DNA of 64,000 nt from Cyanophora paradoxa (taxonomy: Eukaryota > Glaucocystophyceae > Cyanophorales > Cyanophoraceae): assembly GCA_004431415.1 (NCBI GenBank), contig QPMI01000039.1, forward strand, positions 1-64,000. Direction: 5' to 3'. Positions 25,101-35,908 of the stretch are shown here, one piece after another. A model generated the notes under the pieces. It was not told the origin of the DNA. It did not search any database and was given only the letters and a program-made list of their open reading frames with translations. The number at the start of each line of letters is the position of its first letter. Positions within the stretch are counted from its first letter, which is position 1. The position numbers were made by a program, and so were the translations under genes.

Positions 25101-26190
25101 ACCTTCGCAGCCAGCGTCTCGCGCTCCGCCGCCAGCGTTTCGCGCTCTGCCGCCAGCGTTTCGCGCTCCGCCGCCAGCTCCTCGGACCGCGCCCGCGCTG
25201 CCTCCAGCTCGGCCGACTGCTCGGCCACGCGCGCCTCCAGCGCCGCCACCGCCGCCGCCGCCGCGCCCAGCTCCGCCACGCGCGCCTCCAGGGTCGCCTT
25301 CTCGGCCTCCAGCGCACGGGCGCGGCCCTCCGCCTCCTCGGCGCGGCTCTCGGCCTCTGCCCGCGCCTGCGCCGCTTCCAGCTCCGCCCCGAGGTCGGCG
25401 TCCCGCGACCGCGTCTCCGGCTCTGCCTTCTCGGCGCTCTCGAGCTCCTCCACCCGCGCCGTCAGCGCCGCCAGCTCCTCCCCGAGGCCCGCCGCCGCCG
25501 CAGCCCGCCGCTCGTGCTCGCGCGCCGCCTCCTCGGCCTCCCGCCGCTGCTCGGCCCGCGAGGCCGCCAGCTCCGCCTCGAGCGCCTCCACGCGCGCCTC
25601 GGCCCGCGCCAGCTCCGCCTCCCGCTCCGCCAGCGCCGCCCGGCTCGACGCCGCCGACGTCTGCAGCGCCGCCACGACAGCGTCCGTCTCGTCGCTGCCC
25701 AGCGACGAGGCCCGCTCGCCGGCCTCCATCGCTGGCGCCGCCGCCGCCGCCGCTGCCGCCACTGCCGCCGCCACCGCGGCCGCCGCCGACGCTTCCAGCT
25801 CCGTGCACCGAACCCGCAGCGCCTCGGCCTCTGCCCGCGCCGCCTCCAGCGCGCTGGAAGCCTCCGCGGCCCGCGCCCGGGATTCCTCGCCCTCAGCGGA
25901 CCCGGCCTCGAGCGCCTCGACCTTCGCAGCCAGCGTCTCGCGCTCGGCCGCCAGCTCCTCGGACCGCGCCCGCGCCGCCTCCAGCTCGGCCGACTGCTCG
26001 GCCACGCGCGCCTCCAGCGCCACCCGCTCCGCCGCCGCCGCGCCCAGCTCCGCCACGCGCGCCTCCAGCGCCGCCTTCTCGGCCTCCAGCGCACGGGCCC
26101 GGCCCTCCGCCTCCTCGGCCCGACTCTCGGCCTCTGCCCGCGCCTGCGCCGCTTCCAGCTCCGCCCCGAGGTCGGCGTCCCGCGACCGCC
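1..26190 (-). repeat. Tandem array of ~777-bp coiled-coil units, at least 33 copies
   Basis: The anchor word gcttccagctccg(c/t)gcacc recurs near 672, 1437, 2221, 2998, 3770, 4498, 5315, 6110, 6906, 7726, 8495, 9270, 10046, 10856, 11635 and so on to 25,791, giving 33 copies. Standard spacing is 777 bp (259 aa). Longer units are 810 bp (270 aa) or 819 bp (273 aa). Each unit reads SRDADLGAELEAAQ, a long Glu/Ala/Arg heptad region, a run of about 13 Ala, then SLGSDETDAVVAALQ and a second heptad region ending EELESAEKAEPET. Length variants come from extra copies of a 21-bp segment encoding ERETLAA and from Ala-codon run changes. Copies from ~8 kb rightward are nearly identical in DNA, so homogenisation is recent. 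The array runs off the left edge. Confidence 0.95.
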
Positions 26191-29100
26191 CCTCGAACGC
26201 CGCCAGGCGCTCCTCCGCGTCGCGCAGGCGGGCCTCGAGGTCGGCGCGCTCGGCGGCCGCCGCGGCCAGCTCGGCGACGCGCGCCTGGAGGGCCGCCATG
26301 GCCCCCTCCGCCTCCCGCGCGCTCGTGTCCAGCGGGTTCGGCGGCGACTCGGGCGCAGCGGCGGGCGCGGGGGCGCGGGCCGCCTGCCCCGCGCCCCGCG
26401 GGGACTCCACCATCTCCCAGTCGTCTTCGTAGCGCTCCTCCGCCTCGTCCCCCGCCTCGCTCACCCGCCGGCTCCGCTCGGCCGCCTCGCTGGCCGCCCG
26501 GCTCGCCGCCGCGCTCGCCGGCGCCGATGAGCGCGCCTGCCGCTCCGCCTCCAGCTGCCGCTCGACGGCCGCCAGCTCCCGCGCCAGCGCCTCCTTCTCG
26601 TCCACCGCCGCCTTGAGCGCCGCGGCGATGCCGGCCGCCTCCGCCGCCTCCGCCGCCGCCTGCGGCCGCGCCTCCGCCTCCGCCAGCAGCGCCGCCATGT
26701 GTTCCACGCGCGCCAGCAGGCCGTCCCGCTCCGCCCGCAGCCGCACTAGCTCGCCGCTCGCGCCCTCCGCCGCCGCCGCCGCCGCCGGCGCCGCCGGACG
26801 GATCGGCGAGGCGCCCGAAAGGTCCAGCGAGGCGTCTAGGGCCGCCCGGCCGGGAGTCCGCGGCGGCTTGCCGGGCGTCCGCGGCTCCGCCTGCACGAAC
26901 GACTCCTCGTACTCGTCTTCCGCTTCCTCGTCCTCCTCGTCCTCCAAGTCCGCGCCGTCCTCGGCGGCGAAGGATTGCTCGAGGGCCCCCGCGAGCCGCG
27001 CCAGCCGCACGCTGTAGTTCGCCGCCTCCTCCGCCGCCGCCTCCGCCTCGGCCGCGCACTTCGGCCGCCGCGCGTCCTCCAGCTCGGCCCGCAGCGCCGC
27101 CAGCTCCGCGTCCCGCTCGGCGAGCTCCCGCGCGCGGCGGGCGAGGAAAGAGCGCAGGCAGTCGGCCACGCTGTTCGCCACGGCCGCCTCCTGGAGCGCC
27201 GCGTCGCGCTCAGCGAGCCACGCCCGCACCGCCTCCGCGTCCCCGGCCAGCGCGGCCCGCAGGCGCGCCCCGTCGGCGCGCGCGCGCTCGAGCTCCTCCC
27301 GCCACTCGGCCTCCTGCGCCTCCGCCTCCAGGGCCCGCCGCTTCAGCTCGGCGTTCAGGCGCCCAACCTCACGCAGGCTGCCGCGCGGGGCGTCGGGCGT
27401 CTTATGGGGTGAGGTGGGGGGGGGCGGAGGGGCGAGAGCGCACCAGTCCGAGAGGGGATCTCCGCCGGTCCCGCCGCCACCCCCGAAGAGGCGCGCGGCC
27501 GGCCCTGCTCGCCGCCCTCCTCCGGGCCGGCGCCGGCGCCGGCGCCGCCCCGAGTCCCGGACTGGCCGGCGCCGCGGGAAGCGAGGGGCGCCCCGCCGCC
27601 GCTGCTCGCCCTCCGCGCGCCCTCCAGTCCGTCGCTCGGCTTGTCGGCGCCCTCGCCCGCCGCCGACGCCGCCATCGCAGCCGAGAGCGCCGCGCAGGGC
27701 CCGCACGGCGCCCCGCCCGGCGCCGGCGCCGGCGCCCGCGCGGCCGCTGCCGCCGCCGCCGCCTCGGCGCGCGCCGCCTTCTCCGCGCCCTTCGCGTCCT
27801 CGAGCTCGTCCCGCAGCCGGCCGACCTGCGCGGAGGCGCGGGCGCCCGCCCTGTCAGCGCCGCGGGCGGAGTGCCGGGAGCGGCCGGGCCCGCTCCCTCA
27901 CTCACCTCGACGCGCAGCTCTGCGATTTCGATCTCCATCTCGCGCATTCGCGCCTCCTGCTGCTCCGCGGGCGGCGGGTTCGGAGGCGGAGGAAGGGAGG
28001 ACGAGGAGGCGCCGCCCAGGGACGCCCGGAGGCTCTCCCGCCGGACGCCGGCCGCCGCGGCCGCGATGCCGGCCAGCACCTTGCGCTGCAGGTCCGCGAC
28101 CTGCGCCTCCAGCTCGGCGGCGCCCGCCTTGGAAGCCTCCAGCTCCTCCTCCAGCGCCCGCGCCCGCCCCTCCACCTCGAACTTGGCCGTGTACAGCTGC
28201 CGCTCCGAATTACACCAAATTTCTCGCAGGGCTCTATGTGATTTTATGCTTGGTGTTCTGAGCGCGAACCTGGACGCGCTCCTCGAGCATTCCGCGGAGG
28301 GCGCCCTCGGCGCGGCGGGCGCCGGCCGACAGCTCCTCGCCGGCGGGCCGCGAGGGGGCCTGTTCCTCTTCCGCCCCGGCGCCGCCCCGCGAAGCGGCGT
28401 CCAGAAGCGCGAGCTGCCGGGAACGCTTAAGACGTGGCAAACGAAAGCGGGCGGGAGGAGGCTTCGACGACGCCGCACCATGCGCCCGACGCTGACGGAG
28501 ACCTCGGAGAGCGCGGCGGCGTCCCCGTCGGCCGACGCGGATTGCCCGGCGGCGGCCAGCTCGGCCCGGGCGCGCTCGAGCTCCGCCTCCAGATCGGCCG
28601 CGTGCTCGGCGGCGGCCGCCTGCAGCTCCGCGGCGGTGGCCGACGACTGCGCCCGAACCAGCGCGAGCTCCTCCGCCCGCGCGTGCGCCGCCTCGAGCTC
28701 CGCCGACTGCTCCGCGACGCGCGCCTGCAGCGCCGCCGCCGCCGCGTTCGCCGCCGCGCCCAGCTCCGCAACGTGCGCCTGAAGAGCCTCGACCTTGGCG
28801 GCTGCCTCCGAAGAAGCCGCTTCCAGCTCCGCGCACCGCGCCCGCAGCGCCTCGGCCTCTGCCCGCGCCGCCTCCAGCGCGCTGGACGCCTCCGCGGCCC
28901 GCGCCCGGGATTCCTCGCCCTCAGCGGACCCGGCCTCGAGCGCCTCGACCTTCGCAGCCAGCGTCTCGCGCTCCGCCGCCAGCGTTTCGCGCTCTGCCGC
29001 CAGCGTTTCGCGCTCCGCCGCCAGCTCCTCGGACCGCGCCCGCGCTGCCTCCAGCTCGGCCGACTGCTCGGCCACGCGCGCCTCCAGCGCCGCCACCGCC

Positions 29101-32100
29101 GCCGCCGCCGCGCCCAGCTCCGCCACGCGCGCCTCCAGGGTCGCCTTCTCGGCCTCCAGCGCACGGGCGCGGCCCTCCGCCTCCTCGGCGCGGCTCTCGG
29201 CCTCTGCCCGCGCCTGCGCCGCTTCCAGCTCCGCCCCGAGGTCGGCATCCCGCGACCGCGTCTCCGGCTCGGCCTTCTCGGCGCTCTCGAGCTCCTCCAC
29301 CCGCGCCGTCAGCGCCGACAGCTCCTCCCCGAGGCCCGCCGCCGCCGCAGCCCGCCGCTCGTGCTCGCGCGCCGCCTCCTCGGCCTCCCGCCGCTGCTCG
29401 GCCCGCGCCGCCGCCAGCTCCGCCTCGAGCGCCTCCACGCGCGCCTCGGCCCGCGCCAGCTCCGCCTCCCGCTCCGCCAGCGCCGCCCGGCTCGACGCCA
29501 CCGACGTCTGCAGCGCCGCCACAACAGCGTCCGTCTCGTCGCTGCCGACGGACTGTCCGCCGTCCTCGTCACGGCAGCCCTCCTCTTCCTGTCGCTGCTG
29601 CCGCTCGAGCTCTTCCGCCTCGTTTTCGAAGGCGCGCATCTCGGCCGCGCGGAGCTCCGCGAGCGCCTCGTCCCGCGAAGCCCGCAGCTCCGCGATCTGA
29701 GGTCCGCGCATCAGACGGGAAAAGCGCGCGTAGATGTGCAGCGCGGGGCCGCACCTCGTCGTGGGCGGAGGCCAGCGCAGCCTCGGCAGCCTCCAGCTTG
29801 GCCCGCAGCTCGGCCATCTCGGCCCGGGCGGGCGACGCCGCCGCCGCCGCCTCCGCCGCCGTGGTCGCCGCCGGCCGCGCCTGCGACTCCCCCTCCTCGT
29901 CTTCGTCCTCGGCGCTGAAGCCAAGGGAGGCCAGCTCGCGCGAGAGCGAGAACGACGAGCCCCGAGACGCCTCGGGCTCCTGCACGCCCGCCGTGTGCGC
30001 CGCAGCCTCCGCCTTGGCTGCCGCCGCGGCCTCCTCCGCGGCCGCCAGCCTCGCAGCGAGCTCCTCCCGTTCGGCCGCCGCCTCCCCCGCGTCGGCCGCC
30101 GCCCGCTGCGCATCCTCCAGCTTGCGGGCTAGCGCGTCGCGCTCCGCTGCCGCCGCCTCCGCTGCCGCTTGCTGCGCCGTAGCCTCCGCCTTGACTGCCG
30201 CCGCGGCCTCCTCCGCGGCCGCCAGCCTCGCAGCGAGCTCATCCCGCTCGGCCGCCGCCTCGCCCGCGTCGGCCGCCGCCCGCTGTGCGTCCTCCAGCGT
30301 GCGGGCTAGCGCGTCGCGCTCCGCTGCCGCCGCCTCCGCTGCCGCTTGCTGCGCCGTAGCCTCCGCCTTGACTGCCGCCGCGGCCTCCTCCGCGGCCGCC
30401 AGCCTCCCCGCGGCAGCGTCGCGCTCGGAGACGGCGGCTTCAGCAGCAGCGCGCTGGGCGGCGGCCTCCGCGGCCGCCGCCTCCACAGCTGCCTCCAGCT
30501 GCTCGGCCAGCGCCCCGCGCTCCACGGTGGCCGCCTGCGCTGCCCGCTCCGCCTCTGCCAGCTTCCGCTCCGCCTCCTCCCGCTCGGCCGCGGCGGACGC
30601 CAGCGCCGCGCGCGCCTCCTCGAGCCGCGCCGCGAGCGCGTCGCGCTCCGCGGCCGCCGCGGCGGCCGCCTCCAGGGCGGACGCCAGCTCGCCCTCCAGC
30701 GCGGCCGCGCGGACGTCCGCCGAGCCCCGCTCGCCCGCGGCGTGCTCCTCCGCGGCCGCCGCCCGCGCCGCGAGCGCTGCCGCCTCGGCCCGCGCCTCCG
30801 CCAGCTGCGCCACGGCCTCTTCCACGCGCCGGACGATCGCCTCGCGCTCCCCAGCGGCCGCCTCGGCCGCCGCCCGCGCCGCCTCGACCTCGGCCGCCAG
30901 CGAGTCGGCCCGCCGCTTCAGCTCGCGCCGCTCCTCGGCCGCGTCCTGCCGCGGCGTCGGCGGCTGCCCGGCGCGAGCTTCGGGTCTAACCGCCAGCGCA
31001 CCTCGGCTTCCTTCTCGAAGCGCGCCGCCGCGGCCTTCCGCTCGGCCTCGGCCGCCGCGAGGTCCGCCCGCAGCGCCCCGATCGCGCCCTCGAGCTCGCG
31101 CTGCAGCGCCGCTGCGGCCTGCCGGACGAGAGGGTTCAGCGGGCGGCGAGGACGGCGGCCGGGGGGCGGATGCACCGCTGCGGCCTGCTCGCGCCGGGAC
31201 TCGGCAGCCTCCGCCTGCCTCTGCGCGGCTCCCAGCTCTCCACGGACGGCCTCCAGCTGCTCGGCCAGCTCCCGCGTCCGCGCCTCCGCCGCCTGCGCGG
31301 GCCCGTGTCACGGAGAGGCGGCGGGGGCGCGGGGGGCGCGGCGGCCCGGCCCAACCGCACCGCGAGCTCCTCCCCGCGCCGCGCGGCGGTCGCCTCGCGC
31401 TCGGCCGCCGCCGCGGCGAGCGCCGCCTCGGCCTCCCTCAGCCGCGCGGCGGCCTCGGCCTCGCGGCGCTCGGCGGCCTCGCGGGCGGCCGCGACGCGCG
31501 TCAGCTCCGCGTCCAGCGTCTGCAGGCCCGCCCGCTGCGCCTCCACCTGGTCCCCAGGCGCTCGATCTCCGCGTCCGCACGCTCCACGGCCGCCCGCGCC
31601 TCCTCCGCGGTGCGCCCCGCCGCCTCGGACAGCGCGGCCGCCTCGCGCTCGGCCTCGCCCAGCCTCGCCTCCAGCTCCGCGATGCGCCCGGCGCGGTCCT
31701 CGCCTGCGGTCCTTGATCGGTCAGACGCACACGCGTACGGGGCCCGCCGGCACTCGGCCCCGCTCGCACCGGTTCGCTTGGCGGCCTCGAGCTCGGCCGC
31801 GACGGTCCCGACGGTCCGCTCGAGCTCGCCGCAGCGCTCCTGCGCGGCCCGCAGCGACGCCGCCGCCGCCGCCGCCGCCGCCGCCGAGCGCGCCCGCTCC
31901 GCCTCGGCCTCCCGGCGCGCGCCCTCGCCCGCCGCCTCCGCCGCCCCGCAGCGCTCCCGCCACTCCTTCAGCTGCGCCTCCAGGCCCTCCCGCAGCCTCC
32001 GCTCCTGCTCCGTCTCCGCCCTGGCGCCCGCCAGCGCCTTCCCGAGATCGTCCAGCCGCGCCCCTGCCGCCTTCATCTCCGCGGCGACCCGCTTCGCCTC

Positions 32101-33429
32101 CTCGTGCGCCCTGCGCCGCCCCACTCAGGCACCGCCCGCCTCGCCCCGCCTCGGCCCGGCGCAGCGGGCGGCGCGCACCTGTCCCGCTCGCTCCGGAGCG
32201 TCTCGAACTTGGACTGCACGCGCGCGGCCGCCTCTCTGGCCTCGTCGGCCTCGACGCGGGCCGCCACGGCGCTGGCCCGCTGGATCTCCAGCTGCCGCGA
32301 CGTCTCCCCGTGCGCGGCCCTCGCCTCCTGCCGGGCCGCGGGCCTCGGCGGGCGCAGAGGGCGCGGGGCCGGGGCGCGCGCTCCGCACGCACCTCGAGGT
32401 GCTTTGTGGCGTCGGCTAGGCCCGCGAGGGCCTGTCTGTAGTCCGCCATGACGCCCTTGCAGCGCTTCATCGCCGCCTCCTCCCGCGCGACCGCCTCCTC
32501 CTTCGCCGCGCGCATCTCGTCCGCCTCCGCCACGGCCCGCCGGCGGGCCTCCTGCGCAGCGCCGCGTTCGAGGCACTCTAGAGCCGCGGGCGAGCGCAGC
32601 GGCGCCGGCACCTCTGCCCGCGAGAGGCGCCGCTTCACGTCCGCGACCTCGTCGTCCCGCGAGGCGATCAAATCTTCCGTCCCGCGCTGGTGCGCGGCCA
32701 GCTCCGCCTGCAGCGCCTCGCGCTGCGAGGGCGGAAGCTTCGGCGGCGGGAAGGGCGGCGGGCGCGGGCGAGCTAGACGCACCTCTCCGATCAGCTGTTC
32801 AATCGTTGCCATCAGCTTGCGGTTCTCCTCATCCGCATTCCGCAGCCGATCCGACGCCAGGCTAGCCTGCATGCCGCGCGGTTCGCGGACGCTGCGACCG
32901 GCGCGCACGCGGGTTCCTGGCGGCACCTGCTGGCTGCGGATCTGGAGCTGGTCGTTCACGCCCCGGATGCGGGTGTTCAGGAGCTCGACCTCGCTGTGCA
33001 GCTGCGCGAGCTCCTCTTTCTTGCTCTTGGTCTTGTGGAAGAGACCCTTGGAGCGCGGAGAGGTGGGCTCCGACTGGGCCGTCTGCGCGCGCTCGGCTTA
33101 GAAGCGAGGGTGTCGGATGCGACTCGGCGGACTAAGCGGACTCGGCGAGCGCTTGCTCGCGTTCGAAATAGGTTCCCTTCGCGTGAGGCGCGCGTCGCAC
33201 AGAGAGCGTGCGCACCGGAACCTTCGACGATTTGCCCTTCGCCTTCGGGTTCGCTCCCGAAGCTAGCTGGTCGCGAAGCGAATCTATGTACGCTAGCTTG
33301 CCTGCACGATTCGCGGGCGGCATATTAGCCGGCCAGCGCACAGGACACCGGCGGCACGATTTGAAGGGCCGCACTCTGCAGCACTTCCTCGAGGGCGCTG
33401 AGCGCGCGGTTGTGGCTCTCCTGATCCAT
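1..33429 (-). CDS. Giant repetitive coiled-coil protein, partial (C-terminus beyond left edge)
   Basis: Minus-strand gene of about 16 exons; I do not recognise a named family. The tentative start is ATG at 33,429, followed by a Lys/Ser-rich exon (33,082-32,927) and short coiled-coil exons. A long final exon starting at 27,400 enters the tandem array and leaves the window. Residue composition (Glu/Ala/Arg/Leu in abcdefg spacing, e.g. ELEAARARSEELAAERETLA) indicates near-continuous alpha-helical coiled coil. An acidic stretch followed by two TPGK/RTPG motifs lies near 26,830-26,950. The visible coding capacity exceeds 10,000 aa, of which about 8,700 aa is repeat. A structural or cytoskeletal filament role is inference only. 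Single-base losses (e.g. near 31,552, 19,901, 16,639, 15,925, 12,840, 9,382) break the frame and look like homopolymer errors. The exact first exon join (33,429 to 33,082) is uncertain because the phase does not close. Confidence 0.82.
10660..20040 (-). repeat. Higher-order repeat: four-unit (~3.1 kb) blocks within the array
   Basis: Private variants recur at a fixed 3,106-bp offset. The GAGGCC variant at ~13,767 recurs at ~16,873. The TGCGCC variant at 14,541 recurs at 17,647. The CACTCGC variant at ~14,434 recurs at ~17,540. The GACTCGG variant is at ~13,800 and ~16,907, and another pair is at ~16,131 and ~19,238. An earlier copy at ~10,660 is offset by ~3,140 bp, consistent with one longer (810-bp) unit in that block. 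Four units together have therefore been duplicated at least twice, giving a satellite-like hierarchical structure inside a coding exon. Confidence 0.8.
26190..33429 (-). other. Non-repeat N-terminal exons of the giant coiled-coil gene
   Basis: Exon ends read from splice sites with matching phase: 33,082-32,927; 32,866-32,783; 32,722-32,393 (with a possible 60-bp in-frame intron 32,611-32,552); 32,327-32,179; 32,110-31,770; 31,703-31,361; 31,292-31,176; 31,118-31,002; 30,963-29,755; 29,696-28,503; 28,413-28,270; 28,196-27,906; 27,825-27,481; 27,400 onward. Introns are 38-89 bp, start GTGCG, GTCTC, GTTCG or GTGAG and end mostly CAG. Most joins are phase 0, which suits exon duplication. Exon 31,703-31,361 needs one extra base in the C4 run at 31,552-31,555 to keep frame. 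Exon 30,963-29,755 contains its own shorter internal repeats (about 58 aa, containing EEAAAAVKAEATAQQAAAEA), separate from the 259-aa array. Confidence 0.75.
28820..29548 (-). repeat. Isolated copy of the 259/273-aa unit inside an upstream exon
   Basis: Exon 29,696-28,503 contains one complete unit, separated from the main array by about 2.6 kb and five introns. It shares rare variants with the first array unit region (about 24,980-25,690): three consecutive ERETLAA heptads, gcgctctgccgcc, cgcgctgcctcc, cagggtcgcc and the same Ala-run form. It is therefore either the ancestral copy from which the array grew or the product of gene conversion with that edge unit. The flanking exon sequence is diverged coiled coil with similar heptads (e.g. 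ELGAAANAAAAALQARVAEQ), which suggests older, degenerate repeats. Confidence 0.88.
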
Positions 33430-34073
33430 CTCCAGCCTATGGATTCTTTCGACAAGGCTGCTCGCAGTTGACGCGGATCAAATCCCGCCGGGTCGCGCGG
33501 AAGCGGCGCGGCTCACGCACACTGCAGGTGGGATCGGAATCGAGGAAGAAGAAGACGAGCTGGCCGCGTTTTCCACCGGCCTACTCATCACGCCGCATTC
33601 CTGCAGCCTCGCGACAAGATCCGTGTACCCGGCCCGAACGCGGCAACCAAAGAAAGCACCCTCCGCAGAGAGCCCCGCGGCCGCGCGCAACAATGCCGGC
33701 GATAAGGTGGTCATTCGAAGCTGGATCAGAGCCGGCCCCGAGCAGAGCACCTCGTCAGCTCGCGCGGACACGTGCTCAACCCCGCCGCGATCTGGAGCAC
33801 CGACCCGGCCGCTCGGCCGCAGTCACGAGGAGGAATCCCACTTTCAGCCGGGGCGCCGGCCGCGTAGCCTTCGTGACACCCGGCCAAAAGACGCGAAGCG
33901 GCGAATCGGGGCTCCTGGAGGAGCGGCGGCAGAACGGGCCCTTGCACAGCACAGGCAGCACGTCGGATGAGTCGGCGCAGCGGCAGCGCAAGCCCAAGTG
34001 CCCCTTTAAGTGGGCCCTGCCGCTCACGCGCGGACGCGGCGAGGGCGCGAGGCCGGGATCCGAGGCCCCGCGC
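33430..34073. promoter_or_regulatory. Divergent intergenic region between the coiled-coil and carrier genes
   Basis: The two genes point away from each other, so this ~640-bp stretch should hold both promoters and 5' leaders. I see no clear TATA box. Open frames exist on both strands (for example minus 33,771-33,478) but none shows recognisable domains or a convincing exon structure. A further small exon or leader of either gene could lie here. Confidence 0.45.
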
Positions 34074-35908
34074 ATGCTCGCGGGCGCCATGAGAAGAGAC
34101 ATGATTGCGGGCTCCGTGGCGGGCGCGACCGTCATGAGCGTCCTCTACCCGCTGGAGGTCCGCCGCGTCCCCGCGCCGATGGCGTCACGCGGGCGCTCAC
34201 CCGGTGACGCGCAGGTGGTCAAGACGCTCGCGCAAGCTACGGGCTCGAAGGTTAGCGTGAAGGAGGTCGGGCGGCGTATCATGGCGGAGCGAGGGCCGGC
34301 CGGCTTCTACGCCGGCCTAGGCAGTGCGCCGGCCGCCGCCCCGTCCCCGCCGCCGCGCTGACGTCCCCCAGGCTCCCTCGTGCTTATGTCGCCTACGTCC
34401 GGCCTCTACTTCGTTGCGTTTGAGGCGATCAAGAAGAAGCTGCTGAAGGTGCCGCGCGCCCCGCCATGCGCGCCCGCGCTGCGGTTACGCTTACGCGCGG
34501 GCGGCCTTGCAGGTGATGCCGGAGAAGCTGCAGGCGGGCGCGTTCGTCGGCGCGGCGCTGGCGGGCTCCATCGGCGCGTCCGTCCTCTACGTACCCGGCG
34601 AGGTCGTCCGCCAGCGGATCATGGTGCGCGTACCCCCTCCGGAGGGCGCTCGTACCCCCCGCGAGGCCGTTCGGCCGCAGGTCGGCCCGGAGCGCTCCAT
34701 TGGCGGCGTCGTCCGCTCCATCCACGCCGCCGCCGGCGTCCGCGGCTTCTACGCAGGCTTCGCCGTGCGCGTACCCCCCTCCCGTCCCTCCGCCGCGTAC
34801 CCCCCTTCGACCGACCGGCCGCTCTTCGTACCCGGCAGGCCACGCTCCTCCGGAATCTGCCCTACACGACGATCCGCAACGCGACCTACGGCGCGCCCGT
34901 ACCCCTCCCGGCCCGGCCCCGCGGTCGCGGCGCCCCTGACGCGCCCCGCAGGCCAGATGCAGCAGTCGATCGGGGCCAAGGGCGCAAAGCTGAACCCCAG
35001 GCAGATGGCTGTCCTCGGCGGCGTCTCCGGTGCCTCTGCTCACGTGTCCCCCGCTCTAGCCGCGCCGCGCTGCTGACGCCGCGCCCAGGCGCCGTCGCGG
35101 CCGTGATGACGACGCCCGTCGACGTGATCAAGACCCGCCTGCAGGTCCGCCCGTCCCCCGCACCCCGCCCCACCCCCGCCCCGCCCCCTCCTCACCCCAT
35201 CCCCTCCCAAAACAGACGTCGGACGAGTACCGGGGGATCGGGGAGGCCTTCCATTCGATTCTCGAGCGGGAGGGCCCCGGGGCGCTCTTCAAGGGCCTGG
35301 CGCCCCGCGTCATGCTCGTGCTCCCCGCCTCGGCGCTCTTCTTCGGGGTCTACGAGGGCGTCCGCTCCGCCATCCGCGCGTGCGTGCCCACGTACCCCTC
35401 CGTATCCTTGAGATGTTCCTTAGCGCCGCGTTCCTGGGCCTTCTTAGCACCTCACCGTCCGCTTAACATTCTTAGCCTTCTAACCTCTCTTATGGGCCGC
35501 TTAAGAGTGCCTTCTAAGTGATTGAGCCCCTAAGAGCGTCCACGAGGGCGTCCGCGCCGCCATCCGCGCGTGCGCACGTGCCCCTAAGAGAGACGCCTCG
35601 CGCCCGGAGGCGCCCCCTTCCGGAGTCCTCGTGCCGGGTTCCTTAACGCCACTCGATTCCCCTTGGAAGTTGTGCCCGAGCCTCGTGCCGCGGCGTGTCC
35701 TGGGGCCGTGCCCGAGCTCACAAGCCTCGCTTAGCCTTCGCGCCTCGGCCCCCGCACCCTCCGGACGCGGCGCCGACCGACCACGCCCGCCCGCCCCTCG
35801 CGCAGGCACACCAAGGCGCAGGAGGGCGCCGAGCAGGCCGCGGCGGCGGCGACGACGGCGGAGGGTCGGTCCGGGGGCGGCGGCGCAGGGCGCAGGGCCC
35901 CCGCGTAG
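34074..35908 (+). CDS. Mitochondrial carrier family (SLC25) protein, S-adenosylmethionine-carrier-like
   Basis: Exons in phase: 34,074-34,157; 34,215-34,323; 34,372-34,448; 34,513-34,623; 34,681-34,764; 34,839-34,890; 34,952-35,029; 35,089-35,144; 35,216-35,379; and probably 35,806-35,908. The joined protein has three carrier repeats with the P-x-[DE]-x-x-[KR] signature: PLEVVKT, PGEVVRQR and TTPVDVIKTRLQ. Each is followed by the typical second-helix pattern (GPAGFYAGL, GVRGFYAGF, GPGALFKGL). The second-repeat VPGEVVRQR resembles the VPSEVVKQR of SAM carriers (SLC25A26 group), so import of S-adenosylmethionine into mitochondria or plastids is the best guess. Start could be ATG 34,074 or 34,089. 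The intron at 34,891 appears to begin with GC. The last exon is tentative: it reads HTKAQEG...RRAPA then stop. Confidence 0.82.
35352..35574 (+). repeat. 33-bp exon tail duplicated 190 bp downstream
   Basis: The end of the ninth carrier exon (35,352-35,384, acgagggcgtccgc...) recurs at 35,542-35,574 with one mismatch. The second copy lies in the presumed last intron or 3' region. It may be a local slippage duplication and could create an alternative exon end. Confidence 0.7.

Noticed and set aside
1-26190. CRISPR-like or centromeric satellite array
   Set aside because: Units are 777 bp, coding, and without unique spacers. The higher-order pattern is satellite-like, but the conserved reading frame and heptads argue for a gene.
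391-26616. Very long plus-strand open frames (up to ~3,900 codons) across the array
   Set aside because: They are antisense to the coiled-coil array. The GC-rich repeat lacks stop codons in several frames, and the products are Pro/Arg/Ala or Ser/Ala strings with frame-dependent composition.
33478-33771. Possible minus-strand gene between the divergent promoters
   Set aside because: Frame of 97 codons without domains, splice context or conservation evidence; left as intergenic.
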